Below, one piece after another: positions 7,535 through 19,532 of a DNA stretch of 64,000 bases. The stretch's first letter is position 1. Each line of letters starts with the position of its first letter. The DNA lies in assembly GCF_027706725.1 (NCBI RefSeq), contig NZ_JAQFWQ010000015.1:1-64000 (forward strand), read 5' to 3'. Both the position numbers and the translations under genes were made by a program. Under the pieces are notes generated by a model, which was given only the letters and a program-made list of their open reading frames with translations, was not told where the DNA came from and ran no database searches. Source of the DNA: Nocardiopsis endophytica (lineage in GTDB: Bacteria; Actinomycetota; Actinomycetes; Streptosporangiales; Streptosporangiaceae).

Positions 7535-9052
7535 ATGCGAGGCTGGTGGAGACGCGCGATCGCGTCCGCCGCGGCGGCCGCCGCCGTCCTGGCCGGGGCC
7601 GCCGCCCCGGCGCAGGCCGAGGCGGGAACCCTGGCCCTGGCCGGACCGGTGGCCGTCGGCGATCAGGCCCGGTTCGCCTACGGCACCGACGCCCCCGACG
7701 GCACCAACTGGATCGGGGTCTACCGGAGCGGCGAGGGGCCGGTCGACGAGGAGTACACCGAGCCGTCCCTGGCCTGGGCCTACGCGCCGGAGGCCGAGGG
7801 GGAGGCCTCCGTCGACACCTCCGGCCTGCCCGCGGGCGACTACACCGCCTACTTCCTGGCGAAGGACGGGTACGCCTGGCTGGCCGACCCGGTCGGCTTC
7901 ACCGTGGCCGACGACCGCCCCGTCTCCTTCCCCGCCGACGGGATCACCCTGCGCAACGCCCGCGAGGGCGACGCCTACGAGGCCTCGGTCGGCGGCCTGG
8001 CCTCCGGCGGGGGCGGGGACGTCTCCTTCCGCAAGACCGGCGGCCCCGACTGGGTGCGGGTCGGCGGGGACGGCACCGTCACCGGCACGCCCGAGGGGAG
8101 CGGGGACGCCGAGGTCGTGATCGAGGCCGCCGGCGCCGACGGCTCGACGGCCGTCCTCACCGCCACCGTCCCGGTCCGCGGGCGGGGCCAGGACCTCGTG
8201 GGCGGGCTCAACGTGATGAGCTTCAACACCTGGCACGCGGGCACACGGGTCAACGGCTACCACGAGAAGCAGCTGCGCTACCTCATCGAGTCCGACGCCG
8301 ACATCGTCGGCATGCAGGAGACCGAGGGCGAGGCCGCCGAGCGGCTGGCGGAGGCCCTGGGGTGGGACCACTGGCAGACCTCGGGCAGCCTCGGCGTGAT
8401 CAGCCGCTACCCGATCACCGAGGAGCGCGGCACCGTCAACGCCTCCGGAAGCGTCAAGATCGCCCTGGACGGCACCGACTCCGAGGTCGCCGTCTGGGAC
8501 GTGCACCTGGGCTACACCCCCTACGGCCCCTATGACGCCTGCGACTCGGGCATGAGCGTCGAGCGCATCCTCGAACGCGAGGCCGAGTCCGGCCGCACCC
8601 CGCAGATCACCGACACCGTCGAGGCCATGCAGGAGGACCTGGCCGCCGCCGACGAGGACCCGGTCCTGCTCATGGGCGACTTCAACTCCCCGTCGCACCT
8701 GGACTGGACCGAGGAGCTGCGCGAGAAGAACTGCGGCTACGCGGACGTGCCCTGGCCCGCCTCCACCGTGCCCACCGAGGCCGGGCTGACCGACTCCTTC
8801 CGCGAGGCCCACCCCGACCCGGCGGACGTCCCCGGCACCACCTGGTCGCCGCTGTTCCCCAAGCGCGACGGCGCCACCGGGGTCGACGAGCCCCAGGACC
8901 GCATCGACTTCATCTACTACGCGGGCCCGCTCGCGGTGGAGGAGTCGCGGACCCTGGTGGCCGGGGAGCCGAAGGTCTACCCGGACCACGCCGACAACGA
9001 GTGGACCTCCGACCACGCCTCGGTCATGACGACCTTCTCCCTGGGAGGCTGA
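7535..9052 (+). CDS. Secreted endonuclease/exonuclease/phosphatase-family protein
   Basis: A 505-aa exported protein. Residues 1-31 are a Sec signal peptide (MRGWWRRAIASAAAAAAVLA, then APAQAEA). Two beta-rich regions fill about 30-225. The C-terminal half is an EEP domain: VMSFNTWHAG, GMQETEG, MGDFNSPSH, and SDHASV at the end, covering the Asn, Glu, Asp-Asn and Asp-His catalytic positions of the DNase I-like fold. Likely a secreted phosphodiesterase or nuclease; substrate unknown. ATG 7535 chosen for its GGAGG and immediate signal peptide. It is monocistronic, with a strong terminator after it. Confidence 0.85.
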   Translation: MRGWWRRAIASAAAAAAVLAGAAAPAQAEAGTLALAGPVAVGDQARFAYGTDAPDGTNWIGVYRSGEGPVDEEYTEPSLAWAYAPEAEGEASVDTSGLPAGDYTAYFLAKDGYAWLADPVGFTVADDRPVSFPADGITLRNAREGDAYEASVGGLASGGGGDVSFRKTGGPDWVRVGGDGTVTGTPEGSGDAEVVIEAAGADGSTAVLTATVPVRGRGQDLVGGLNVMSFNTWHAGTRVNGYHEKQLRYLIESDADIVGMQETEGEAAERLAEALGWDHWQTSGSLGVISRYPITEERGTVNASGSVKIALDGTDSEVAVWDVHLGYTPYGPYDACDSGMSVERILEREAESGRTPQITDTVEAMQEDLAAADEDPVLLMGDFNSPSHLDWTEELREKNCGYADVPWPASTVPTEAGLTDSFREAHPDPADVPGTTWSPLFPKRDGATGVDEPQDRIDFIYYAGPLAVEESRTLVAGEPKVYPDHADNEWTSDHASVMTTFSLGG

Positions 9053-9068
9053 CACCTCGCCTCCCCCA

Positions 9069-9111
9069 GGCGCCGCCCGCCCACCCTCTCCCCCGAGGGG
9101 CGGGCGGCGCC
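9069..9111 (+). terminator. Hairpin terminator after the EEP gene
   Basis: GGCGCCGCCCGCC pairs with GGCGGGCGGCGCC across a 15-nt loop, 17 nt after the stop codon. No strong U-run, as is common in actinomycetes. Confidence 0.75.
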
Positions 9112-9495
9112 CCATTCTCCGCAGAGGACGCGGATCCGTATTCGCGCGGGATCCATAGGGGACGGCGAGGCGCGGACCCGAGGCGGACCGATCCCACCCC
9201 GGTAGGCGCCGACAGGGCCCCGGTCGGCCCATCCCGCGCCGTGGCCGTCGTCGTCTTGGCGGTCGCCGTCTCGGCGGCCGCGGTCTCGGCGGTCGTCGGC
9301 AGAGGCCGACGTCTACCGAAGAGGCCCCTTCCGCCTCCCCGGAGCAGTGCGCCGCCCGCCCTCCACGGGCGCGCGGCGCCCCCTTTTCCGGCTGCACCCG
9401 CTCACGGGGGCCGCTAGCCTGGAACCCCTCCACACCGATGACCGACCCGTTCTCCGTGCACCGGCGTGTGCACCGTCAACCACCGAGGAGTGGCC
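9112..9495. other. Intergenic region upstream of proS
   Basis: About 380 bp without a credible gene. It contains a short run of near-repeats of GGCGGTC/TCTCGGCGG around 9250-9300. The proS promoter should lie here, but no clear -10/-35 pair was identified. Confidence 0.4.
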
Positions 9496-11247
9496 GTGCT
9501 GCTGCGGATGTCGACCCTGTTCCTGCGCACCCTGCGTGAGGACCCGGCGGACGCCGAGGTGCCGAGCCACAAGCTCCTGGTGCGCGGCGGGTTCGTCCGC
9601 CGGACCGGCCCGGGCATCTACTCCTGGATGCCCCTGGGCAAGATCGTCCTGGAGAACGTCGCCCGGGTCGTGCGCGAGGAGATGAACGCGATCGGCGGCC
9701 AGGAGCTGCTGCTGCCCGCCCTGCTGCCCCGCGAGTACTACGAGGCCACCGGGCGCGCCGTCGAGTACGGGGACACCCTCTTCGCGCTCAAGGACCGCAA
9801 GGGCGCCGACTACGTCCTCGGCCCCACGCACGAGGAGGTCTTCGCCCACCTGGTCAAGGGCGAGTTCTCCTCCTACAAGGACTTCCCGGTCACGCTGTAC
9901 CAGATCCAGGAGAAGTTCCGGGACGAGGCGCGCCCCCGCGCCGGGGTGCTGCGCGGACGCGAGTTCCACATGAAGGACTCCTACTCCTTCGACATCGACG
10001 ACGCGGGCCTGCAGGAGTCCTACGAGCGCCACCGCGCCGCCTACGTCCGCATCTTCGACCGCCTCGGCCTGGACTACGTCGTCGTCCAGGCCACCTCCGG
10101 CGCCATGGGCGGCTCGGCCTCCGAGGAGTTCCTGGCCGAGACCCCCGTCGGCGAGGACACCTTCGTCCGCAGCACCGAGTCCGGATACGCGGCCAACGTC
10201 GAGGCGGTGCGCATCCCCGCCCCCGCCGCCCTGCCGCTGGAGGGGCTGCCCGAGGCGGCGGTCCACCACACGCCCGGCACCCCGACCATCGAGACCCTGG
10301 TCGACCACCTCAACGGCGCCGGGCTCGGCCGCACCTTCACCGCCGCCGACACCCTCAAGAACGTCCTGGTCAAGGTCCGCGAGCCCGGGGCGGCCGAGTG
10401 GGAGGTCATCGGCATCGGCGTGCCCGGCGACCGCGAGGTCGACGTCAAGCGCCTGGAGGCGGCCCTGGAGCCCGCCGAGGTCGCCCTGCTCGAAGAGGAG
10501 GACTTCGCCGCCCGCCCCTTCCTGGTCAAGGGCTACGTCGGGCCGAACGCCCTGCTCGACAACAAGCTGCGCTTCTACGCCGACCCCCGCGTGGTCGAGG
10601 GCACCCGCTGGGTCACCGGGGCCGACCGCCCCGACCACCACGTCGTCGACCTGGTCTGCGGCCGCGACTTCACCCCCGACGGGGTGCTCGACGTGGCCGA
10701 GGTCCGCGACGGCGACCCCTCGCCCGACGGCCGCGGCACCCTCTACACCGCCCGCGGGATCGAGATCGGCCACGTGTTCCAGCTCGGCCGCAAGTACACC
10801 GACGCCATCGAGCTGGACGCGCTGGGCCCCGACGGCAAGCCGAAGCGGGTCACCATGGGCTCCTACGGCATCGGCGTCTCCCGCGTCGTGGCCGCCATCG
10901 TCGAGCAGTCCCACGACGACAAGGGCATCGTGTGGCCGCGCGCCGCCGCCCCCGCCGACGTGCACGTCGTCGGCACCGGCAAGGGCGAGCAGATCGAGGT
11001 CGCCCTGCGCCTGGCCGCCGAGCTGGAGGAGCGCGGCCTGCGGGTGCTCGTCGACGACCGCAAGGGCGTCTCCCCGGGCGTGAAGTTCACCGACGCCGAG
11101 CTGCTGGGCGCGCCCACCTCGCTCATCGTCGGCAAGGGCCTGGCCGACGGGGTGCTGGAGCTGCGCGACCGCCGCACCGGCGACCGCCGGGAGATCCCCC
11201 TGGACGGCGCGGCCGACACGGTCGCCGCCGCCATCGCCGCCGAGTAG
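9496..11247 (+). CDS. proS: Prolyl-tRNA synthetase
   Basis: A 583-aa class II synthetase of the bacterial type, charging tRNA-Pro. Motif 2 reads [20 protein letters not shown] and motif 3 [10 protein letters not shown]. An insertion (editing) domain lies roughly at 225-410 between them, as in full-length bacterial ProRS. GTG 9496 starts the conserved [17 protein letters not shown]-terminus and follows GAGGAG; the in-frame start at 9466 would add 10 non-conserved residues. It is followed by a large inverted repeat that separates it from the convergent DUF4439 gene. Confidence 0.95.
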   Translation: MLLRMSTLFLRTLREDPADAEVPSHKLLVRGGFVRRTGPGIYSWMPLGKIVLENVARVVREEMNAIGGQELLLPALLPREYYEATGRAVEYGDTLFALKDRKGADYVLGPTHEEVFAHLVKGEFSSYKDFPVTLYQIQEKFRDEARPRAGVLRGREFHMKDSYSFDIDDAGLQESYERHRAAYVRIFDRLGLDYVVVQATSGAMGGSASEEFLAETPVGEDTFVRSTESGYAANVEAVRIPAPAALPLEGLPEAAVHHTPGTPTIETLVDHLNGAGLGRTFTAADTLKNVLVKVREPGAAEWEVIGIGVPGDREVDVKRLEAALEPAEVALLEEEDFAARPFLVKGYVGPNALLDNKLRFYADPRVVEGTRWVTGADRPDHHVVDLVCGRDFTPDGVLDVAEVRDGDPSPDGRGTLYTARGIEIGHVFQLGRKYTDAIELDALGPDGKPKRVTMGSYGIGVSRVVAAIVEQSHDDKGIVWPRAAAPADVHVVGTGKGEQIEVALRLAAELEERGLRVLVDDRKGVSPGVKFTDAELLGAPTSLIVGKGLADGVLELRDRRTGDRREIPLDGAADTVAAAIAAE

Positions 11248-11252
11248 GCATA

Positions 11253-11335
11253 CCACCCCCGCGTTGATCTCGGGAGAAACGACGCTTCCGGCGCGGTTTT
11301 AGGGGCGTTTTCCCCGAGATCAACGCGGGTGGGTG
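11253..11335. terminator. Bidirectional terminator / long inverted repeat
   Basis: The left arm 11253-11281 (containing GCGTTGATCTCGGG) is nearly complementary to the right arm 11306-11333 (containing CCCGAGATCAACGC), with a loop of about 24 nt including TTTT. It lies exactly between convergent proS and the DUF4439 gene and can terminate both. Its length and uncommon arm sequence suggest a reused repeat element. Confidence 0.75.
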
Positions 11336-11339
11336 AGGG

Positions 11340-11810
11340 TCAGTTCGGTGCGTCCGGATCGCCCGTGGCGTAGGCCGGGAACGTCTCCAGCCCGCCGCCC
11401 CACTCCAGCGCGCGCACCGTCGCCCCCTGCAGCGACTCCGCCGCGAACCCGCGCAGCGGCCCCGACTCGGCGGCTCCCGCCACCTCCAGGTACGCCTGGC
11501 CCGAGGTGCCCTCCATCCGGCGGGCGAACTCCGCCAGCTCCTCGCGGCCGTCGGAGTCGGGCAGGGTGTAGGCCGCCTCCGCCGGCGCGGGCACCGCGTC
11601 CAGCTCGACCAGCTCCGCGCGCACGGTGTCCCGCTGCGCCCGGTGCGCGTCCAGGTGCCGCGCGGCCCGGTCGCGCTCGCCGTCCTCGCTGCGCGCCCCG
11701 ATGAACCCGTACCCGTACACCGCCGCGTGCTCGGCGCGCAGCGCCTTCTGCAGCGCCTCCACCTCCGCGGTGGCCTCCTGCGAGGGCGACGCCCCGCCCG
11801 TCCCGCTCAT
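11340..11810 (-). CDS. DUF4439 ferritin-like protein
   Basis: A 156-aa helical protein. ALQKALRAEHAAVYGYGFIG near residue 20 and HLDAHRAQRD near 52 match the actinobacterial DUF4439 ferritin-like family, often encoded between proS and rimP. The ATG at 11810 overlaps the TGA of the upstream lipoprotein gene (ATGA), so the two form a coupled pair. Metal ligands are plausible (E27, H28, H52, H55) but function is not established. Confidence 0.75.
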   Translation of the reverse strand: MSGTGGASPSQEATAEVEALQKALRAEHAAVYGYGFIGARSEDGERDRAARHLDAHRAQRDTVRAELVELDAVPAPAEAAYTLPDSDGREELAEFARRMEGTSGQAYLEVAGAAESGPLRGFAAESLQGATVRALEWGGGLETFPAYATGDPDAPN

Positions 11811-12322
11811 CCGACCTCCTCACCGAGCATGTGCGCGTGTCCGATCTCGCAGGCCCCGATCGACGCGAGCAGCTGCACCAGCGCCGGGTCCTGCACGTCG
11901 CCGCACTGGCGCGCCCGGGAGTCGGCCGCCGCCTCCTCCGCCGTGCGCAGCCCGGCGGCGTCCACCGGCCCGCCGTCCACCGGCGACGGGGACGGCGAGG
12001 GGGAGGCGTCCGGGTCCTCGCGGGTGTGCCGCCCGGTGTCCGGGAGCCGCCCGCGCAGCGTCGCCAGGTGGTCCTCGTGGTGGGCCAGGAACGTCTCCAG
12101 CAGGTCCGCCGGCCCCTCGTCGGCGCCCAGCGCCGCGCGGTAGCGCGCGATGAGCCGCTCCTTGTCGGCGATGGCCCCGCGCAGAACGCGCTCGTCGGGC
12201 CCCACCTCGCTCGGATACCAGCGTGCCCCCTGGCAGCCGCTCGCGGCGGCGGCCACGAGCGCCGCAGCGAGCACGGTGCGGCGGGTGACGGAAGTACCGG
12301 CGGTGCCGCCCCTCGCGCCCAA
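11807..12322 (-). CDS. Putative lipoprotein, DUF4439 partner
   Basis: A 171-aa protein with TRRTVLAAALVAAAASGC at about 13-30, a signal peptide ending in a lipobox with Cys at about 30. The Arg pair before the hydrophobic stretch is Tat-like. TTG 12322 is chosen because AAGGAG lies 7 nt upstream; other in-frame starts are far upstream without a binding site. The mature part is Asp/Pro-rich in the middle (SPSPSPSPVDGG), then a helical segment with C-terminal EIGHAHML. Probably an envelope-anchored ferritin-like or scaffold protein translated together with the DUF4439 gene; no enzymatic motif seen. Confidence 0.65.
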   Translation of the reverse strand: MGARGGTAGTSVTRRTVLAAALVAAAASGCQGARWYPSEVGPDERVLRGAIADKERLIARYRAALGADEGPADLLETFLAHHEDHLATLRGRLPDTGRHTREDPDASPSPSPSPVDGGPVDAAGLRTAEEAAADSRARQCGDVQDPALVQLLASIGACEIGHAHMLGEEVG

Positions 12323-12481
12323 ATCCGATCTCCTTCGCCGTCGTCGCGGTGCCCCGCCAATCCTTCCATGAGCCGGGGGCGCGGCCGCGCGAAGCGGGGG
12401 TGTGGCGGCGCACCGGCGTGCGCTCCGCTGCCGCGGGGGCGCGCCCGCCCGCGGACCCGAGGGGTCCGCACCCCGCGCGGA

Positions 12482-12510
12482 TTGCCTGGAGAGGCCGCGG
12501 TTGTGGATAC
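12482..12510 (+). promoter_or_regulatory. Candidate promoter of the rimP-nusA-infB operon
   Basis: TTGCCT at 12482-12487 and GGATAC at 12505-12510, spaced 17 nt, about 110 nt before the rimP start. It fits a housekeeping sigma promoter. Confidence 0.4.
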
Positions 12511-12621
12511 CCTTATAGGCCAAACCGCACTCGTAGCGACGTGCGGCCGACTTTCGTGTATAGCTGGACCGCCCCGGCGCCCGCCCGCGGGACCGGGCGG
12601 AATTCCCGAGGAGGAACGCAG

Positions 12622-13107
12622 ATGGGGGCGCAGGCTCGCCAGGACCGCTTGGCCGCCCTGCTCGAACCGGTGCTGGCCGAGGCCGGGCTGGAGCTGGAGG
12701 CCGTCGAGGTCACCCCGGCCGGCAAGCGGCGCCTGCTGCGTGTGGTGGTCGACTCCGACGAGGGCGTCGACCTGGACGCGGTCGGCACGGTCAGCCAGGA
12801 CATCTCGGCCGCGCTGGACGCGTCCGAGGAGATGGGCGGCGCCCCCTACGTGCTGGAAGTGACCTCCCCCGGTGTGGACCGGCCGCTGACCCTGCCCCGG
12901 CACTGGCGCCGCTCCCGCGGCCGCCTCGTGCAGGCCCGCCTCGCCGACGGCGGCGAGGTCACCGGGCGCGTCGAGGAGGCCGGCGACGAGGGCGTGGTGC
13001 TCGACGTCGGCGGCGAGCGGGCCGAGTACCGCTACGCCGACCTCGACCGGGGCAAGGTCCAGGTGGAATTCCGCCGCCCGGCCGACGGCGAAGCCGCGGC
13101 GGACTAG
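12622..13107 (+). CDS. rimP: Ribosome maturation factor RimP
   Basis: A 161-aa RimP: N-terminal alpha/beta domain with LEPVLAEAGLELEAVEV and the diagnostic YVLEVTSPGVDRPLT at about 76-90, then an SH3-like C-terminal domain. It assists late 30S assembly. ATG 12622 follows GAGGAGG. It is 12 nt upstream of nusA, the conserved order in actinobacteria. Confidence 0.95.
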   Translation: MGAQARQDRLAALLEPVLAEAGLELEAVEVTPAGKRRLLRVVVDSDEGVDLDAVGTVSQDISAALDASEEMGGAPYVLEVTSPGVDRPLTLPRHWRRSRGRLVQARLADGGEVTGRVEEAGDEGVVLDVGGERAEYRYADLDRGKVQVEFRRPADGEAAAD

Positions 13108-13119
13108 AGGGGGAGCCCC

Positions 13120-14175
13120 GTGGATATCGACATGAGCGTCCTGCGCAGCTTGGAGCGCGAGAAGGACATCTCGGTGGACCTGGTCGTCAAGGCGATCGAG
13201 GACGCACTGCTGATCGCCTACCACCGGCAGGAGGGGACCGAGGCCTCCGCGCGGGTCGAGCTGGACCGCTCCACCGGGCACGTCACCGTGTGGGCCTCCG
13301 AGACCGACGAGGAGACCGGGCAGGCCCGCGAGTACGACGCCACGCCCACCGGCTTCGGGCGCATCGCGACCTCCACCGCCAAGCAGGTCATCCTGCAGCG
13401 GCTGCGCGACGCCGAGGACGAGCTGACGCTCGGCGAGTACGCCGGGCGCGAGTACGAGGTGGTCTCCGGCATCATCCAGCAGGGCAAGGACCCGCGGAAC
13501 GTGCTGGTGGACCTGGGCCGGGTGGAGGCGATCCTGCCCCCGCAGGAGCAGGTCCCCGGCGAGGACTACGGGCACGGCGAGCGGCTGCGCGCCTACGTGG
13601 TGCAGGTCCGCAAGGGCCACCGCGGCCCCTCGGTGACCCTCTCGCGCACCCACCCCAACCTGGTGCGCAAGCTCTTCGAGCTGGAGGTCCCCGAGATCGC
13701 CGACGGCACCGTGGAGATCGCCGCCATCGCCCGCGAGGCCGGGCACCGCACCAAGATGGCGGTGCGCTCCAACAAGCCCGGGGTCAACGCCAAGGGCGCC
13801 TGCATCGGCCCGCTGGGCAGCCGGGTCCGCAACGTCATGGCCGAGCTCAACGGCGAGAAGATCGACATCGTCGACCACTCCGAGGACCCGGCCGTGTTCG
13901 TGGGCAACGCCCTGTCCCCGGCCCGGGTGGACCGGGTCGAGGTCGTCGACGCCGCCGCCAAGGTGGCCCGGGTGACCGTGCCCGACTACCAGCAGTCGCT
14001 GGCCATCGGCAAGGAGGGGCAGAACGCCCGCCTGGCCGCCCGGCTCACCGGCTGGCGGATCGACATCCGCTCCGACGCCCAGGGCGACGAGCCCGAGCCG
14101 GGGGACGCCGGGGCGGACGGGGCCGGTGTGCCGCAGGGCCCACAGGACGGCCTGGACGATGCCGGAGCGCGCTAG
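13120..14175 (+). CDS. nusA: Transcription termination/antitermination factor NusA
   Basis: A 351-aa NusA with the N-terminal RNA polymerase-binding domain, an S1 domain at about 110-180 and two KH domains ([39 protein letters not shown]). It lacks the C-terminal acidic repeats of proteobacterial NusA, as is normal in actinobacteria. GTG start. Its end overlaps the ylxR start by 17 nt. Confidence 0.95.
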   Translation: MDIDMSVLRSLEREKDISVDLVVKAIEDALLIAYHRQEGTEASARVELDRSTGHVTVWASETDEETGQAREYDATPTGFGRIATSTAKQVILQRLRDAEDELTLGEYAGREYEVVSGIIQQGKDPRNVLVDLGRVEAILPPQEQVPGEDYGHGERLRAYVVQVRKGHRGPSVTLSRTHPNLVRKLFELEVPEIADGTVEIAAIAREAGHRTKMAVRSNKPGVNAKGACIGPLGSRVRNVMAELNGEKIDIVDHSEDPAVFVGNALSPARVDRVEVVDAAAKVARVTVPDYQQSLAIGKEGQNARLAARLTGWRIDIRSDAQGDEPEPGDAGADGAGVPQGPQDGLDDAGAR

Positions 14176-14473
14176 AATCGGGGGAAGCGGCCGGCGTCCC
14201 CCCGTACGCACCTGCGTGGGGTGCCGGTCTCGGGCGGCTCAGTCCGACCTGGTACGTCTGGTGGCCGACGGTGCCCTGGTGACCCCCGATCCCGAGCGGC
14301 GGTCGCCGGGACGGGGCGCCTACCTCCACCCCGACCCCGCATGCTGGGCGTCGGCGGAGCGGCGCGGAGCGTTCCAGCGGGCCTTCCGGGCCCGCGGGCG
14401 GCTCGACACCTCGCGTGCGGCCGCCTTCTTCTCCGGGGGTCCGCGCGTTGGAGACGGCGGTCGTTCCGGATAG
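14159..14473 (+). CDS. ylxR: YlxR/RnpM family RNA-binding protein
   Basis: A 104-aa DUF448 protein with the signature [21 protein letters not shown] and [13 protein letters not shown]. In Firmicutes the family binds RNase P RNA and other RNAs. It is encoded between nusA and infB as usual and overlaps the nusA end. ATG 14159 gives the family-typical start; a GTG at 14126 is possible but lies deeper in nusA. Confidence 0.88.
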   Translation: MPERARIGGSGRRPPVRTCVGCRSRAAQSDLVRLVADGALVTPDPERRSPGRGAYLHPDPACWASAERRGAFQRAFRARGRLDTSRAAAFFSGGPRVGDGGRSG

Positions 14474-14686
14474 GGTTGGAATGATCACGTCGGCACCGCG
14501 GTTGTACCGAACAGGCGTCGGCGGGTCTTGCCATGCCGGGACACCGGCGCACAGACCCATTGTTGTGTAACGACGAGGAAGCGGGTCGAGATTGCGATGA
14601 GCGCTCGATGAGTACGCAGCGATGAGTACGTCAAGCTAGCGACGGTCCGGCACAGCGCATGTCCCGGACCGAAGTAGAGGAGAGTA

Positions 14687-17656
<2,970 letters not shown>

Positions 17657-17665
17657 CAGGGCGGT

Positions 17666-17693
17666 CCGGGGCCCCGCTTCGGCGGGGCCCCGG
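17666..17693 (+). terminator. Terminator after infB
   Basis: A perfect 12-bp stem, CCGGGGCCCCGC with GCGGGGCCCCGG, closed by a TTCG tetraloop, 10 nt after the infB stop. Confidence 0.8.
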
Positions 17694-17733
17694 CCCCCGT
17701 TCCCACCACCCCTCGACGGCCCGCCACTCCGTC

Positions 17734-18087
17734 ATGTGGCACGTGATGACATCCAGATCGCGCAATGCGAGCAACCGCGTCCGGAACGGCGCCTTCGTCG
17801 GGTCCCTGACCCTGGACATCCTGCTGGGCGACGTCCGCTCGCTGAAGCAGAAGCGGTCGGTGGTCCGGCCCATCGTGGCCGAGATCCAGCGGCGCTTCTC
17901 CGTATCGGTCGCCGAGACCGGGGACCAGGACCTGTACCGCCGCTCCGAGATCGGGATCGCCGTCGTGGCCTCCACGGCCGCGCACTGCACCGAGGTGCTC
18001 GACACCTGCGAGCGCCTGGTGGCCGGACGGCCAGAGATCGAGCTGCTCTCCGCGAGGCGGCGGCTCTTCGGTCCAGAGGAGGAATGA
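17734..18087 (+). CDS. DUF503 (YlxP-like) protein
   Basis: A 117-aa protein with the DUF503 core GSLTLDILLGDVRSLKQKRS and a C-terminal conserved ELLSARRRLFGPEEE. The family is always near rbfA and is presumed to act in ribosome biogenesis; its role is not defined. ATG 17734 is the first start after the terminator, and an ATG at 17746 is equally possible. The stop overlaps the first ATG of the rbfA region (ATGA). Confidence 0.85.
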   Translation: MWHVMTSRSRNASNRVRNGAFVGSLTLDILLGDVRSLKQKRSVVRPIVAEIQRRFSVSVAETGDQDLYRRSEIGIAVVASTAAHCTEVLDTCERLVAGRPEIELLSARRRLFGPEEE

Positions 18088-18092
18088 CGACC

Positions 18093-18536
18093 ATGGTGGA
18101 CGCCGCACGCGCCCGCAAGCTCGCCGACCGCATCCAGCGGATCGTCGCGGAGATGCTGGAGCGCCGCATCAAGGACCCGCGCCTGGGGTTCGTGACCGTC
18201 ACCGACGCGCGGCTCACCAACGACCTGCGCGACGCGACGGTGTTCTACACCGTCTTCGGCACCGACGAGGAGAAGGCGGGGACCGCCGCCGCGCTGGAGA
18301 GCGCCAAGGGCGTGATCCGCTCGGAGGTGGGCCGCCAGACCGGCCTGCGGCACACCCCCAGCCTCACCTTCGAGGCCGACGAGGTGCAGGCCAACGCCCA
18401 GCACATCGAGGACCTGCTGGCCCAGGCCCGGCAGAGCGACGCCGAAGTGGCGCGCGCCGCGGCGGGGGCCAGCCCCGCCGGGGACGCCGACCCCTACAAG
18501 GCGCCGCGCGAGGACGAGGCCGAATCGGCCGAATAG
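18093..18536 (+). CDS. rbfA: 30S ribosome-binding factor RbfA
   Basis: A 147-aa KH-fold protein with MVDAARARKLADRIQRIVAE, RIKDPRLGFVTVTDA and GLRHTPSLTFEADE, typical of RbfA, which binds immature 30S subunits. ATG 18093 is preferred over ATG 18084 because AGAGGAGG ends 10 nt before it and the family starts at MVDAARAR. The C-terminus has an acidic tail. Confidence 0.93.
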   Translation: MVDAARARKLADRIQRIVAEMLERRIKDPRLGFVTVTDARLTNDLRDATVFYTVFGTDEEKAGTAAALESAKGVIRSEVGRQTGLRHTPSLTFEADEVQANAQHIEDLLAQARQSDAEVARAAAGASPAGDADPYKAPREDEAESAE

Positions 18537-18541
18537 CCGCC

Positions 18542-18569
18542 GCGCCGGTGCCCTCCGGGGCACCGGCGC
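18542..18569 (+). terminator. Hairpin between rbfA and truB
   Basis: A perfect 12-bp stem GCGCCGGTGCCC/GGGCACCGGCGC with a 4-nt loop. It could be a terminator or an RNA-stabilising hairpin inside the operon. Confidence 0.6.
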
Positions 18570-18604
18570 CCGGACGTACGGACAGACGAGGAACCACCCG
18601 ACCC

Positions 18605-19480
18605 ATGACCGACAGCGGCGTCGCGATCGTCGACAAGCCCGCCGACTGGACCTCCCACGACGTGGTCGCCAGGGTCCGGCGGCTGGCCGGCACCCGCAAG
18701 GTGGGGCACGCCGGGACCCTGGACCCGATGGCCACCGGGGTGCTGGTGCTCGGCATCGGCAAGGGCACCAAGCTGCTGGGCCACCTGGCGCTCACCGAGA
18801 AGGAGTACGCGGGCACGGTCCGGCTCGGCGCCACCACCAACACCGATGACGCCGAGGGCGAGGAGACCTCCCGCACCGGCGCGGGCGGGGTCGCCGAGGA
18901 GGACGCGCGCCGTGCCGCCGCCGCCCTGACCGGGGAGATCATGCAGATCCCGCCGCAGGTCAGCGCGATCAAGGTGAACGGCCGCCGGGCCTACAAGTCC
19001 GCACGGGCCGGGGAGTCGGTGGAGCTGAAGGCGCGCCCGGCCACGGTGTCGGAGTTCGCCGTCGACGCGGTGCGCCGGGATGGGCCCTTCATGGACCTGG
19101 ACGTGCGCGTCACCTGCTCCAGCGGCACCTACATCCGCGCGCTCGCCCGGGACATGGGCGAGGCCCTGGGGGTGGGCGGCCACCTCACCCGGCTGCGCCG
19201 CACCCGGGTGGGGCCCTACGCCCTGGACCAGGCGCGCACCCTGGAGCAGCTCGCCGAGGAGTTCACCGCGGTGCCGCTGTCCCAGGCGGTGGCCGCGGCG
19301 TTCCCGGTGCGGGTGCTCAGCGAGGACGAGGCGCGCAAGGTCGCCCACGGCAACCGGATCGCGCCCAGTACCCTGGGGGCCGGGCCGATCGGCCTGTTCG
19401 CCCCGGACGGGGAGGTCGTGGCCCTGGCCGAGGACCGGCCGGGGTACAGCAAACCCATCGTGGTGTTCGCGGGCGCCTGA
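18605..19480 (+). CDS. truB: tRNA pseudouridine(55) synthase
   Basis: A 291-aa TruB. The catalytic motif is GHAGTLDPMATGVL with Asp40, and GTYIRALARDMG lies in the middle. The C-terminal extension (about 240-291) resembles the PUA-like domain of actinobacterial TruB. It isomerises U55 in the T loop of tRNAs. ATG 18605 after GAGGAACC. The truncated riboflavin kinase gene follows after 52 nt. Confidence 0.94.
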   Translation: MTDSGVAIVDKPADWTSHDVVARVRRLAGTRKVGHAGTLDPMATGVLVLGIGKGTKLLGHLALTEKEYAGTVRLGATTNTDDAEGEETSRTGAGGVAEEDARRAAAALTGEIMQIPPQVSAIKVNGRRAYKSARAGESVELKARPATVSEFAVDAVRRDGPFMDLDVRVTCSSGTYIRALARDMGEALGVGGHLTRLRRTRVGPYALDQARTLEQLAEEFTAVPLSQAVAAAFPVRVLSEDEARKVAHGNRIAPSTLGAGPIGLFAPDGEVVALAEDRPGYSKPIVVFAGA

Positions 19481-19532
19481 CCCGCGCGCCCGAGCCGCAG
19501 AGGCCGTCGCAGAGCCCGTAGAGGAGGGGCAC

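Noticed and set aside
14474-14686. Repeated GATGAGTACG words upstream of infB as a regulatory RNA
   Set aside because: Only short word repeats; no stable hairpin or known riboswitch pattern visible.
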